DNA of 64,000 bases from an uncultured Paenibacillaceae bacterium (GTDB lineage Bacteria > Bacillota > Bacilli > Aneurinibacillales > Aneurinibacillaceae): positions 17,060-81,059 of the forward strand of contig CAMLDI010000014.1 in assembly GCA_946478845.1 (NCBI GenBank). Direction: 5' to 3'. Below are positions 16,550-25,211 of the stretch, in pieces. The number at the start of each line of letters is the position of its first letter. The stretch's first letter is position 1. Made by a program: the position numbers and the translations under genes. The notes under the pieces were generated by a model. That model was not told the origin of the DNA. It saw only the letters and a program-made list of their open reading frames with translations, and made no database searches.

Positions 16550-17141
16550 TTGTATGAATTACTTAGTCAAATTAGTGCATGGATCAGCGGCCCCTTTAGT
16601 GGACTAGCTTATTCCACGAATTTTACAATTCCTACTTCCTTTCTATTAGGCTTTGTAGGTTCGGTTGCCCCTTGCCAAATCTCAGCTAATTTGGGTGCAG
16701 TCGCTTACTTCGGTAATCGTTACGTCCAACAAAAAACCTCCTGGTTTGAGATTCTCCTTTACTTATTAGGGAAAATTGCTTGGTCCGTTGTTTATTTTTA
16801 TCGGCTTATTTTTGTTAGGATTCATCCATTTGCGAGGAACTGTCGGATTTAGCTTAATGGACAAGTTGAATATTATTTCAAAGAAAGTCGGAGGAAAAAT
16901 CGGTAGTTTTATTATGGGAGTAGCTTTTTCTTTAGGTTTTTGTCCAACCATGTTTTGGCTATTTTTTGGGATTTTGATGCCCTTAACTTTAAAAACGTCA
17001 ATGGGTATGCTTCTTCCACCTATTTTTGCAATTGGAACAGCAATCCCATTATTACTACTTATTGGGCTATTCTTAGGATTTGGTTTGGATCGAATGATTG
17101 TGAAAAAAGTGAAAAATTGGGGAGTGGAAAACATTTTATAA
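16550..17141 (+). pseudogene. CcdA/DsbD-like membrane electron-transfer protein, deleted and frameshifted
   Basis: The first frame (from TTG 16550, GGAGAAGGTGAGAG upstream) gives TM1 with the redox motif GSVAPCQISANLG and stops making sense near 16785. A second frame resumes with LGPLFIFIGLFLLGF and the second half motif LGFCPTMFWLFFG, ending at 17141. The joint lies at a GGGAAAATTGCTTGG where the two frames read LLGK and KLLGP; about 40-50 codons of the usual sequence seem to be missing. The protein is therefore probably inactive, while ccdA at 18416 is intact. Confidence 0.75.
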
Positions 17142-17154
17142 GGGAGAGAATATT

Positions 17155-17290
17155 ATGAATGGAAAGAAATTGTTAAGAAAATGCCAACCTCTAGGAGAAG
17201 GAAATAGAAGAAAAGATTCCAAAGATTTATGTTGACAATAATCAATTGCCTCCCCAACAGGAGCCACAACATCAAATCCATCATAATTAG
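17155..17290 (+). pseudogene. small frameshifted gene remnant
   Basis: AAGGGAGAG precedes ATG 17155 (MNGKKLLRKCQPLGEG), but that frame stops at 17235. Near 17198 an overlapping frame takes over (EIEEKIPKIYVDNNQLPPQQEPQHQIHHN, stop 17290). This looks like one small gene with a frameshift, placed behind the CcdA-like pseudogene. Family unknown. Confidence 0.4.
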
Positions 17291-17294
17291 GAAA

Positions 17295-17335
17295 GGAGCC
17301 CCTTGTGAATAATCACAAAGGGCTCTTATTAATAA
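17295..17335 (+). terminator. terminator hairpin
   Basis: GAGCCCCTTGTGA and TCACAAAGGGCTC around ATAA, followed by TTATTAATAA. It lies between converging units and could serve both. Confidence 0.7.
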
Positions 17336-17349
17336 TAGAATTATCTGCT

Positions 17350-17844
17350 TTATTGAACGGGTAGAGGAGTAGGCGTTGGTTTTGCAAATCCTTCTTTGTA
17401 CTTATTATCAATTGCTTTTCGAATCTCAAGAAAACTTTTCCCTAACTCCGTTTTCATATTCACAGATTCGGTAGCAATTTGTTGACAATTGTTGCAGGTA
17501 ATAGCATGGGTATCCCATACAATACTCCCATTAGCTTTCTTTTCTTTTATAAAACAGTTTAAGTTACTTTTATGACCTACACTCTCCCCACAACCACAAT
17601 AGCATGCAATGCTAGCAAGTAATTCTTGATTTTCTGCAGCAAGTTTATATATGTTACCAATGGATGGATCCACATTCTTTAAAAATGTAGGCAATTGATT
17701 TGGTCCAGAAGTAGTTTCTATTTGATCGCCGCCATTTTGACCAGTAGTTATCTTATCAATTGATGAATTGGTGCTGCTTGTGGTACTGCAACCTGTAAGA
17801 ATTACTAGAATCAATAGACCAAATAAAATAAATCCATTTTTCAT
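17350..17844 (-). CDS. PCYCGC-motif lipoprotein
   Basis: 164 aa. A lipoprotein signal (LLILVILTGCSTTSS, lipobox LTGC) is followed by a linker and the domain signature ACYCGCGESVGHKSNLNCF ... THAITCNNC, with about seven cysteines and a His. This matches the family named for its PCYCGC motif, here with A in place of P. Function is not established; the Cys layout suggests metal or redox chemistry outside the membrane. It overlaps the TlpA remnant's stop by one base (TAATG), so the two formed a unit. Confidence 0.8.
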   Translation of the reverse strand: MKNGFILFGLLILVILTGCSTTSSTNSSIDKITTGQNGGDQIETTSGPNQLPTFLKNVDPSIGNIYKLAAENQELLASIACYCGCGESVGHKSNLNCFIKEKKANGSIVWDTHAITCNNCQQIATESVNMKTELGKSFLEIRKAIDNKYKEGFAKPTPTPLPVQ

Positions 17845-18201
17845 TATTTAACCCCCATTTGTTTTAAATTTTCCAGGATTACATCTCGGCTTATAGGTCC
17901 ACCTATAACCTTTTTAGCAACCGTTCCGTCTGGTTTAATAAAATAAGTTGTAGGCAGGTTAATCACCTGATAAGCCTTAGAGATATCAAGTTTAGGATCC
18001 AATAGAATTGGAAAGGTTAATTTATATTGTTCGGCAAAACCTTTAACAGTTACTAGGGATTCACCGTTATTTACAGCTAAAACAATAATCTTATCAGAAT
18101 ACTCCTTACTTATTTGTTCAAGGGTTGGCATTTCCTCTCGACAGGGGACACACCATGTTCCCCAAAAATTTAAAATAATTCCCTTTCCTTTTAAATTTCA
18201 T
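17844..18201 (-). pseudogene. TlpA-family thioredoxin, N-terminally deleted and frameshifted
   Basis: The coding frame ending at 17844 is open upstream of its first Met (18131) and includes the active site FWGTWCVPCREEMP, so it is a thioredoxin-fold protein. Further upstream the only start with a good site (GAGGTGAT, ATG 18201) is in another frame, and no TM anchor or signal peptide is left. A deletion seems to have joined the start region to the middle of the gene with a frame error. From 18131 only a domain without the CxxC could be made. Confidence 0.75.
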
Positions 18202-18415
18202 ATAAATAATCACCTCAATGAATCGTAATTTTAGGGTTATTCTAACTTTAAATTGAAATTGTGATGAAAATATAAAGAAATACAAGAATCGTTTTGGGGC
18301 GATAGTTCTCCCCATTTTTTTATGTCTTTTTAAACCCATCACAAATTCTACATTTTTTTAATTTATACTCCTTAATTGGATTGGTCTTTATTCATCTAAT
18401 TAAAGGGGAATTCCT

Positions 18416-19120
18416 ATGACAGACGTAAATATTTTGTTTGCTTTTGCAGCTGGTTTTTTGTCTTTTATTTCACCTTGCTGCTTACCTTTGTATCCGTCAT
18501 TTTTATCCTATATTACCGGGGTTTCTGTCGCGGATATTAAAGAAAGGGGAGTTTCTAGCCGTAAAGCAATTTTGCATACCTTCTTTTTCATGCTAGGTTT
18601 TTCTATTATCTTTTTTGCCCTTGGTTTTTCTACCACGTTATTGGGGGATTTTTTTAATTCCCACCAGGATCTCATTCGACAAATAGGTGCAATTTTAATT
18701 TTTCTAATGGGCATTATCATGACGGGTATATATACCCCGAAATTTTTAATGAAAGATTATCGAATTCATTTTACAAATCGTCCTTCGGGATATTTTGGTT
18801 CTAGTTTAATAGGAATATCGTTTGCAGCGGGATGGACTCCTTGTGTAGGGCCAATTCTGACGGCCGTTATTGCGCTTAGCGCCACCAACCCTTCTCAAGG
18901 GTTGGTGTATATGATTGCTTATATCCTGGGTTTCTCCATTCCATTTATTCTGATGTCTTTTTTCATTGGAAAAGTAAAATGGATCAATCGTCACAGTGGA
19001 TTAATTATGAAAATTGGTGGGGCGATGATGATTTTAATTGCGATTTTGCTTTATACCAATCAAATGACGTCCATTGCCCGTTTTTTCATTAAAGTTTTTG
19101 GTGGCTTTACAGGGTTTTAA
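18416..19120 (+). CDS. ccdA: cytochrome c biogenesis protein CcdA
   Basis: 234 aa, six TM helices. It carries reducing power from cytosolic thioredoxin across the membrane to TlpA/ResA-type proteins. Both half-motifs are present: FISPCCLPLYPSFLSY (TM1, with an extra Cys where Val is usual) and AAGWTPCVGPIL (TM4). AAAGGGG precedes ATG 18416. Intact, unlike the CcdA-like gene at 16550, so it probably serves the TlpA at 15877. Confidence 0.93.
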   Translation: MTDVNILFAFAAGFLSFISPCCLPLYPSFLSYITGVSVADIKERGVSSRKAILHTFFFMLGFSIIFFALGFSTTLLGDFFNSHQDLIRQIGAILIFLMGIIMTGIYTPKFLMKDYRIHFTNRPSGYFGSSLIGISFAAGWTPCVGPILTAVIALSATNPSQGLVYMIAYILGFSIPFILMSFFIGKVKWINRHSGLIMKIGGAMMILIAILLYTNQMTSIARFFIKVFGGFTGF

Positions 19121-19179
19121 ATTAATAAATATGGTTTTCATCACAAAATCATCATATCTATATTGTATTCTTTTCTTTG

Positions 19180-19331
19180 AAAAGGGAGGAGGATTCAAAA
19201 TGAATATGAATAATTAATATAATGAATAATAAGGGGAGTTATCCCCCTGTTCCATTTTACAAGGGGCCCTAAATTAGGCTCTTTTTTGTTTTTCATAAAA
19301 TTTTACACTTCCTAAATTAGGAGGAATCACA
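19180..19331 (+). promoter_or_regulatory. copA leader with repeated CCTAAATTAGG palindrome and terminator-like hairpin
   Basis: GGGAGGAGG precedes a five-codon ORF (ATG AAT ATG AAT AAT TAA, 19200-19217). A hairpin GGGCC/GGCTC with loop CTAAATTA and a T6 run lies at 19263-19286. The palindrome CCTAAATTAGG occurs at 19268-19278, in that hairpin, and again at 19311-19321, where it overlaps the copA ribosome binding site. The two copies can pair with each other, so alternative folding could control termination or translation. This is inference. Confidence 0.4.
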
Positions 19332-21761
19332 ATGGAAACCGAAAAAATTATTTTAAGTATAAATGGAATGACTTGTGCCTCATGCGCAGCAAGAATAGAA
19401 AAAGGATTACTTAAAAAAGAAGGGGTAATAAGTGCCAACGTTAATCTAGCAAGCGAGAAAGCTACCATAGAGTATGATAAAGTGAAAACAAACATAGATG
19501 AATTAATCAATCAGGTTAAGAAAATTGGATATGATGCTGACCTTAACATAGATAACAGTCTAAATAATCAAGAAGGCAAAGAAAAAATCATCCTCGATAT
19601 TGAAGGGATGACATGCGCCTCATGCGCAGCAAGAATAGAAAAAGTTTTATTGAAAAAAGAAGGAGTAATTAGTGCCAACGTAAATCTAGCAAGTGAAAAG
19701 GCTACCATAGAATATGATAAAGGAAAAACAAACACCGATGAATTAATTGACCAGGTTAAAAAGATTGGATACGAAGCTCGATTAAATCGAGATGAAACAA
19801 AAAAAACCTCTAATAGCATTTATAAGCAACAAAAATGGCTTTTAATCCAAAGCACTATATTATCCATTCCTTTTTTATTACAGATGTTCTCCGATTTCAT
19901 CATGGTTTATTATCCTGATTCACCTTTTAAGTTTCACTTAAATCCTTATATTCAACTCTTCTTAGCAACAATCGTTCAATTTTATATCGGTTGGCATTTT
20001 TATATCGGCGCTTATAAAGCTCTTCGTGGACGGAGTGCAAATATGGATGTTCTTATCTCTATGGGGACGTTGGCAGCCTATTTTTACAGCCTGGTTAATG
20101 TATTGACAGGAAACCCTCATCACCTTTACTTTGAAGCTGCTTCCATAATTATTACACTCATTCTTCTTGGAAAAATGTTAGAAACCAAAGCAAAAGGGAA
20201 AACTACTGAAGCCATTAAAAAATTAATGGGGTTACAGGCTAAAACTGCCAGGGTAAATCGTAATGGCCAGGAGATTGACATTCTTATAGAACAAGTAGTA
20301 GTAGGAGACATTGTTTCCGTTCGTGCAGGAGAGAAAATTCCAGTTGATGGGATTGTAGTAGATGGTACTAGCACCATAGATGAATCTATGATTACCGGGG
20401 AAAGTATACCGGTTACGAAAAAAACAGGGGATTTAGTTATTGGCGCTACGATTAATAAGCATGGTTATTTAAAATTTGAAGCAACGAAAGTCGGAAAAGA
20501 TACGGCTCTTGCCCAAATCATTAAATTAGTAGAAGAAGCACAGGGATCTAAAGCTCCCATTCAACGTCTGGCTGATAAAACTTCTGGGATTTTTGTCCCT
20601 GTTGTTATTGGGATAGCCCTTTTGACGTTCTTTATTACCTATTTTTTAATTGGTTTTACACCAGCATTAATCAGTGCCGTAACCGTTTTAGTTATTGCTT
20701 GTCCCTGTGCCTTAGGACTAGCTACACCAACTGCTGTTATGGTTGGTACAGGTAAAGGGGCTGAAAATGGGATTCTTATAAAAGGGGCTGAACACCTGGA
20801 AGGAATGCACCGGGTTACAACCGTTGTTTTAGATAAGACAGGGACAATAACAAAAGGAGAACCAGCCGTAACGGATATTATTACACTGGGTCAATATTCA
20901 GAAGGAGAATTGCTTCGATTAGCTGCGACAGCAGAAGAAGGGTCTGAACATCCTTTAAGTGAAGCAATCATTAAAAAGGCAAAAGAAAATGGATTAGAAC
21001 TTGGACATGTTTCCAATTTTAAAGCGATTCCTGGACACGGTATTCTAACAGAAATCAATGATCAACAAATACTAATTGGAAATAAAAAACTCATGGAAGT
21101 TCAGAATATTCCATTGGACACTGGTTTATTAGAAAAAAAAGAGGAACTTGAAAGTAACGGGAAAACGGTTATGCTCATTGCAATTAATCATCAAATGGCT
21201 GGAATGATTGCGGTAGCTGATACAGTAAAAGAAAATTCGGCAAAGGCTATTAAACTCCTTAAAAATATGGGGATTGAAGTTGTAATGATTACAGGGGATA
21301 ACTGGCTTACAGCAAAGAACATTGCTAAACAGGTTGGAATTGATAACGTTTTAGCCGAAGTATTACCAGAAGATAAAGCTAATGAAGTTCAGAAATTAAA
21401 AAAAACGGGTAAAGTTGTCGCTATGGTTGGAGATGGGATTAATGATGCCCCTGCCCTTGTCACAGCTGATATAGGGGTCGCCATCGGATCGGGGACAGAT
21501 ATTGCAATCGAAGCAGCAGATATTACTTTAATACGAAATGATCTTGTTGGAATCGTGGATTCCATTCGCCTTTCCAAAGCCACAATGAGAAAAATAAGGC
21601 AAAATTTATTCTGGGCTTTTGCCTACAATGTAGTCTTAATTCCAGTGGCTGCATTTGGGCTTCTTACCCCAATTTTAGCTGGAGTAGCCATGGCATTTAG
21701 TTCTGTTTCTGTTGTCACTAACACACTTTTCCTCCGAAATTGGAAACCTATTCGTAGTTAA
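19332..21761 (+). CDS. copA: copper-exporting P1B-type ATPase with two HMA domains
   Basis: 809 aa, full length. It pumps Cu(I) out of the cytosol. Two N-terminal HMA domains each carry [13 protein letters not shown] (about residues 11 and 91). They are near-identical tandem copies (offset 240 nt). TM region with the CPC motif ([15 protein letters not shown], about 457); actuator TGES; phosphorylation DKTGT (about 501); SEHPLSEAI; hinge MITGDN and GDGINDAP. All catalytic motifs are intact. AGGAGG precedes ATG 19332. No csoR or copZ lies nearby, so the copper sensor must be elsewhere or act through the leader. Confidence 0.96.
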   Translation: METEKIILSINGMTCASCAARIEKGLLKKEGVISANVNLASEKATIEYDKVKTNIDELINQVKKIGYDADLNIDNSLNNQEGKEKIILDIEGMTCASCAARIEKVLLKKEGVISANVNLASEKATIEYDKGKTNTDELIDQVKKIGYEARLNRDETKKTSNSIYKQQKWLLIQSTILSIPFLLQMFSDFIMVYYPDSPFKFHLNPYIQLFLATIVQFYIGWHFYIGAYKALRGRSANMDVLISMGTLAAYFYSLVNVLTGNPHHLYFEAASIIITLILLGKMLETKAKGKTTEAIKKLMGLQAKTARVNRNGQEIDILIEQVVVGDIVSVRAGEKIPVDGIVVDGTSTIDESMITGESIPVTKKTGDLVIGATINKHGYLKFEATKVGKDTALAQIIKLVEEAQGSKAPIQRLADKTSGIFVPVVIGIALLTFFITYFLIGFTPALISAVTVLVIACPCALGLATPTAVMVGTGKGAENGILIKGAEHLEGMHRVTTVVLDKTGTITKGEPAVTDIITLGQYSEGELLRLAATAEEGSEHPLSEAIIKKAKENGLELGHVSNFKAIPGHGILTEINDQQILIGNKKLMEVQNIPLDTGLLEKKEELESNGKTVMLIAINHQMAGMIAVADTVKENSAKAIKLLKNMGIEVVMITGDNWLTAKNIAKQVGIDNVLAEVLPEDKANEVQKLKKTGKVVAMVGDGINDAPALVTADIGVAIGSGTDIAIEAADITLIRNDLVGIVDSIRLSKATMRKIRQNLFWAFAYNVVLIPVAAFGLLTPILAGVAMAFSSVSVVTNTLFLRNWKPIRS

Positions 21762-21839
21762 TTACAACTTTAATTATTTTGGCGGTATTACTTTTGCAAT
21801 GTGCAGCTGGACTATTATTACAATTCCATGATTTGAAAC

Positions 21840-21867
21840 TTGAATAAGATTCAAATGAATGTATAAT
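21840..21867 (+). promoter_or_regulatory. promoter of the guanidine riboswitch transcript
   Basis: TTGAAT (21840-21845), a 16-nt spacer and a consensus TATAAT (21862-21867), about 30 bp before the aptamer. Confidence 0.7.
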
Positions 21868-21894
21868 TAAGTCTAATTGTATAAGGTAAATGTT

Positions 21895-22016
21895 TTCTAG
21901 GGTTCCGCAACAAGTTGTTGGTCTGGTCCGAGAGAAAACTCACAGCTTAGCTGTGTCACGGAGGGATAAAAGCCTGGGAGATACTGTTTAACAGTTATCT
22001 CTTAGGCTTTTTAGTT
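21895..22016 (+). ncRNA. guanidine-I riboswitch (ykkC class) with terminator
   Basis: The conserved ykkC blocks appear in order: CTAGGGTTCCG, GGTCTGGTCCGAGAG, ACGGAGGGATAAAAGCC and GGGAGA. The 3' end folds into an expression platform: AAAGCCTGGGAGATACTGTT pairs with AACAGTTATCTCTTAGGCTTT and a T-run follows. Guanidinium binding should prevent termination and switch on the exporter pair directly downstream. Confidence 0.93.
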
Positions 22017-22048
22017 TTTTTGTAAGGATAATTGGAGGTGTTGTTTAA

Positions 22049-22390
22049 ATGAATACCAACTGGATTAAAGTATTTGTTGCGGCTTTTTTTGAGGTTTTTT
22101 GGGTTATTGGCTTAAAACATGCAAATGGCTTTTGGACTTGGACCGGAACAGTTATTTCTATTCTCATCAGCTTCTACTTGATGATTATGGCAGGACGGAA
22201 ACTTCCTGTGGGAACTGTTTATGCAGTTTTTGTTGGGCTAGGTACAGCAGGTACAGTCATTTCTGAAATCTTATTCTTTGGAGAACCATTTAAAGTAGAA
22301 AAAGTACTTTTAATTTTACTGTTATTAGTTGGTGTAATTGGCTTGAAATTAATTACAGAAGATAAAGTTCGGAAAGGAGATGAGTCCTAA
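22049..22390 (+). CDS. SMR-family guanidinium exporter subunit (YkkC-like)
   Basis: 113 aa, four TM helices. The essential membrane Glu is in [15 protein letters not shown] (about residue 14), typical of the SugE/Gdx branch. The longer C-terminal tail ([10 protein letters not shown]) is as in the first member of paired SMR proteins. It lies directly behind a guanidine-I riboswitch and overlaps its partner by one base (TAATG), so it probably forms a heterodimeric guanidinium/H+ antiporter. Confidence 0.9.
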   Translation: MNTNWIKVFVAAFFEVFWVIGLKHANGFWTWTGTVISILISFYLMIMAGRKLPVGTVYAVFVGLGTAGTVISEILFFGEPFKVEKVLLILLLLVGVIGLKLITEDKVRKGDES

Positions 22391-22704
22391 TGGCGTGGCT
22401 TTCTTTAATCTTAGCGGGTTTATTTGAAATGTTTGGTGTAATTATGATAAATAAATTGCATAAGGATCGCAATTGTCAATCATTAGTTCTATTAATTCTC
22501 GGATTTGGAGCAAGTTTTTTATTTCTTGCTTATGCAATGGAATCACTACCTATGGGGACAGCTTATGCAATTTGGACAGGAATTGGTGCATCTGGAGGAG
22601 CAATATTAGGAATGCTTTTATATGGTGAATCAAAAGACTGGAGAAGACTTATTTTTATAACTATGGTTTTATTTGCTGCAATAGGACTAAAACTTGTCTC
22701 ATAA
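22390..22704 (+). CDS. SMR-family guanidinium exporter subunit (YkkD-like)
   Basis: 104 aa, four TM helices with the key Glu in AGLFEMFGVIMINKL and the conserved GTAYAIWTGIGASGGAILGMLLYGE segment. Second subunit of the paired exporter, translationally coupled to the first. Its stop lies next to the convergent amj gene; the two coding regions overlap by 6 bp. Confidence 0.9.
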   Translation: MAWLSLILAGLFEMFGVIMINKLHKDRNCQSLVLLILGFGASFLFLAYAMESLPMGTAYAIWTGIGASGGAILGMLLYGESKDWRRLIFITMVLFAAIGLKLVS

Positions 22705-23508
22705 TAGGGAGTTAAGTAAAGAGCTTGTCCATGCTATGATGTGAGCAAATGGGATAAGAAATACTTGAGCAAGCAATGTGCCGAAGAATCGAGAAATCAT
22801 AAGCCATCCAAATGTTTTAGTCATTGTTTCTACCCCATTTTCTTGATGAAGGGAACGCTCTGTTAAAACAGCAATTTGCGGATCTAGTAAAACGGTTAGT
22901 AGAATGGTTGCAATACCGTTTATTACCCCTGTTAACTGATTAGAAGTTGTTGCAAATTGTGGAACTAAGAGAGTGCCATATAATGTAGAAAGTACACATG
23001 CGGTATATATACCAGTAACGACCATGTTAATTAGCATAATACGTTTTGGGATTCCCCCTATACGCAGGCGGTGAATCATATCTAGTCTAGGAATAGTTAT
23101 GTATTGTTTTGTATAACGTAGTTTTTGAATATTAGTTACTTTCATAATGTTAAGGACTGAACCATCAACTTCAAAGCGTTTAATCATAAAGATGGACAAC
23201 TTTGTAAAAGTAGGATATAAGAAAAGGGCTAAGAGTGTTCCAATCGAAGCGGAGAGAAGGATATAACGAAAAGGCGTAAGAACCATGTTTATGTCGCCAT
23301 TTGCTTTTGCGGCATCTACTATTCCTCCAACAAGTGGGCCTTGGATCATATTGGCTGTACGAGATACAAGTAAGATAATGCCAGTAAGAGACATGGCAAC
23401 CATAATTTTAGAAAGTTTAATACCCCCAAGCCTTACGCTGTAAGTCAATGTTTCAGTAGCATGAATGATAACAGTAAAAATAATGATTATTAATAATCTT
23501 ATATCCAT
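22699..23508 (-). CDS. amj: lipid II flippase Amj
   Basis: 269 aa polytopic membrane protein (DUF2837/YdaH family), full length, with the family N-terminus IIIFTVIIHATETLTYSVRLGG and the ISRTANMIQGP-like segment (VSRTANMIQGPLVG). In B. subtilis Amj is an alternative to MurJ for moving lipid II across the membrane and is induced by envelope stress. CGGAGAAT precedes ATG 23508. Monocistronic, convergent with the exporter pair. Confidence 0.92.
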   Translation of the reverse strand: MDIRLLIIIIFTVIIHATETLTYSVRLGGIKLSKIMVAMSLTGIILLVSRTANMIQGPLVGGIVDAAKANGDINMVLTPFRYILLSASIGTLLALFLYPTFTKLSIFMIKRFEVDGSVLNIMKVTNIQKLRYTKQYITIPRLDMIHRLRIGGIPKRIMLINMVVTGIYTACVLSTLYGTLLVPQFATTSNQLTGVINGIATILLTVLLDPQIAVLTERSLHQENGVETMTKTFGWLMISRFFGTLLAQVFLIPFAHIIAWTSSLLNSLL

Positions 23509-23601
23509 AGGGATTCTCCGTCTTTTTCCTTCATTGTATCATCCAATATAAACATATTACTACAATAATTGGGTGTTTAAACGATTGTTTAATTTAAGAA
23601 C

Positions 23602-23632
23602 TTCTTAAGATTTTCCCTCAGCAATTCTTAAG
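23602..23632 (+). repeat. direct repeat TTCTTAAG x2, possible activator site
   Basis: TTCTTAAG at 23602-23609 and 23625-23632, about two helical turns apart, 50-80 bp before the DUF218 gene. The spacing suits an OmpR-type response regulator dimer; the regulator is unknown. Confidence 0.35.
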
Positions 23633-23683
23633 GACCTTTTGTTAACATAGGACTATCCGGCCAAAGGAGGAAAACCCTTTAAG

Positions 23684-24493
23684 ATGAAGATGGGAAAAAA
23701 CAAGAAACAAATCTACATACTATTAATCGCTTTACCTGTACTTTTATTTGTTTTGTTTAATAGAACCAGTTTCGGTGGTTTATTCATCATTGCCAATCTC
23801 CTTATTGTGATCGCCATTATGTATACGTCGAAATTATATAAGGATAAAGGTAAGGGCATCTTTAAATGGATAAGCAGAGTTAGCGCAATTGCCTATAGTT
23901 TATTTTTGGTATCCTTTGTCATTGTTGAAAGCTTTATTATTTATGAACTGCAACAAAGCAAAAAAGTGGACCAGAAAAATATCGACGTTGTGATTATACT
24001 GGGAGCGGGGCTTAATGGAGACAAGCCCACCAAAACCCTAGAAACTCGATTGGAAGCAGGGGTTAATTTTTTAAAGAAAAATAAAGAGTTGCCAGTTGTC
24101 GTATCAGGGGGACAGGGCCCTGGAGAATCCATTTCTGAAGCAAGGGCCATGGGAACGTATTTAAAGGAAAATGGAATTGAAGATCAACGAATATACTATG
24201 AAGAGAAGTCAACCACTACATATGAAAACCTGAAATACTCGAAACAGTTGATTGCACAGGCAGGGATAAAAGATCCGGCGGTGTTAATCATTACAAGTAA
24301 TTATCACCTGGCTAGAGCCAGGATGATTGCTGAGGAGCTTGGTTTGAAAAGCTATGGTGTGGGTGCAAATTCTCCTTTGTTTGTCACAATTAATTATTTC
24401 ATTCGGGAATACTTTGGTATTATTAAAATAGGATTGGATTCAATTAATTTTTTAGATGATAAAGTAAATAAGTTTTTAGTATTTATAAAGTGA
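23684..24493 (+). CDS. DUF218/YdcF-family membrane protein
   Basis: 269 aa. Three N-terminal TM helices (about 8-25, 30-50 and 68-90), then a DUF218 domain with DVVIILGAGLNGDKP, VVSGGQGPGESISEA, the EEKSTTTYENL block and ITSNYHLARA. The family includes SanA/YdcF proteins tied to envelope integrity and vancomycin resistance; the enzyme activity is undefined. AAAGGAGG lies 13 nt before ATG 23684. Behind it is a strong terminator. Confidence 0.88.
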   Translation: MKMGKNKKQIYILLIALPVLLFVLFNRTSFGGLFIIANLLIVIAIMYTSKLYKDKGKGIFKWISRVSAIAYSLFLVSFVIVESFIIYELQQSKKVDQKNIDVVIILGAGLNGDKPTKTLETRLEAGVNFLKKNKELPVVVSGGQGPGESISEARAMGTYLKENGIEDQRIYYEEKSTTTYENLKYSKQLIAQAGIKDPAVLIITSNYHLARARMIAEELGLKSYGVGANSPLFVTINYFIREYFGIIKIGLDSINFLDDKVNKFLVFIK

Positions 24494-24495
24494 GC

Positions 24496-24530
24496 AAAGC
24501 CAGGTACCCCGGGTACCTGGCTTTATTTTG
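24496..24530 (+). terminator. strong terminator
   Basis: AAAGCCAGGTACCC and its complement with almost no loop, followed by ATTTTGG. Confidence 0.85.
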
Positions 24531-24540
24531 GTTTCGCTTG

Positions 24541-24602
24541 ATTGTATAAGAATTATCTTATACAATCTATATGACTAAAAATATATTTTGGCCATATAGA
24601 TT
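24541..24602 (+). promoter_or_regulatory. double inverted repeat, probable TetR operators
   Basis: Two perfect inverted repeats share the space before the tetR gene: ATTGTATAAGA / TCTTATACAAT (24541-24566, 4-nt spacer) and AATCTATATG / CATATAGATT (24564-24602). The first is a classic compact operator; the second would loop around the likely promoter. Autoregulation of the tetR-ABC operon is expected. Confidence 0.7.
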
Positions 24603-24614
24603 GGGAGTGCTAAA

Positions 24615-25211
24615 ATGCCTAAATTTAGTGATAGCGAAAAACAAATTATACAAGAAAAGCTTTATACAGAAGGTGAACGCCTTTTTGCTCTATATGGAGT
24701 TAAAAAAGTTACCGTTGATGATTTGGTTAAGGCTACGGGAATAGCAAAAGGGTCTTTTTACGCTTTTTACTCCAATAAAGAACATTTGTATATGAGCATC
24801 TTAGAAAGAATACAAAAAAAAGTATGGCAGGACATGGATGCCTTTCTTAATGACCATCGTACCCTGCCGCCAAAAGAGTTGATGAAGAAGGCACTCCTTT
24901 GGTCTTTAGGCCAATTACAGAAATACCCCATGCTTATACTGGTCGATACCGAAATAACAGATTACCTGTTTCGCAAACTTCCAAAAGAAATTATTGAATC
25001 ACACACGCAAGAGGATGTTTTTTTTCTAAGGAAGCTGCAAGAATACGGTATAAGATTCAAATGTGACATAGAACTTGCCACAAAAGCATTACAGGTACTT
25101 GTGATTAGTTTCTTGGAACTGAAAAAAGAACATTATGGCAATCAAGATACTGTAATGAAGCTTATTTTGAATGGCGTGATTAACGAGATAGTGGGTGATA
25201 AGAATGATTAG
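24615..25211 (+). CDS. TetR-family regulator of an ABC export operon
   Basis: 198 aa. N-terminal HTH (ALYGVKKVTVDDLVKATGIAKGSFYAFYSNKEHLY, about 26-60) with a helical effector domain behind. GGGAG lies 7 nt before ATG 24615. It overlaps the ABC ATPase start by 8 bp, so regulator and transporter are one transcript and the effector is likely the transported compound. Confidence 0.9.
   Translation: MPKFSDSEKQIIQEKLYTEGERLFALYGVKKVTVDDLVKATGIAKGSFYAFYSNKEHLYMSILERIQKKVWQDMDAFLNDHRTLPPKELMKKALLWSLGQLQKYPMLILVDTEITDYLFRKLPKEIIESHTQEDVFFLRKLQEYGIRFKCDIELATKALQVLVISFLELKKEHYGNQDTVMKLILNGVINEIVGDKND

Noticed and set aside
16766..17134. 122-codon minus-strand frame over the CcdA-like pseudogene
   Set aside because: The plus strand shows clear CcdA motifs; the minus frame is Pro/Asn/Lys-rich noise.
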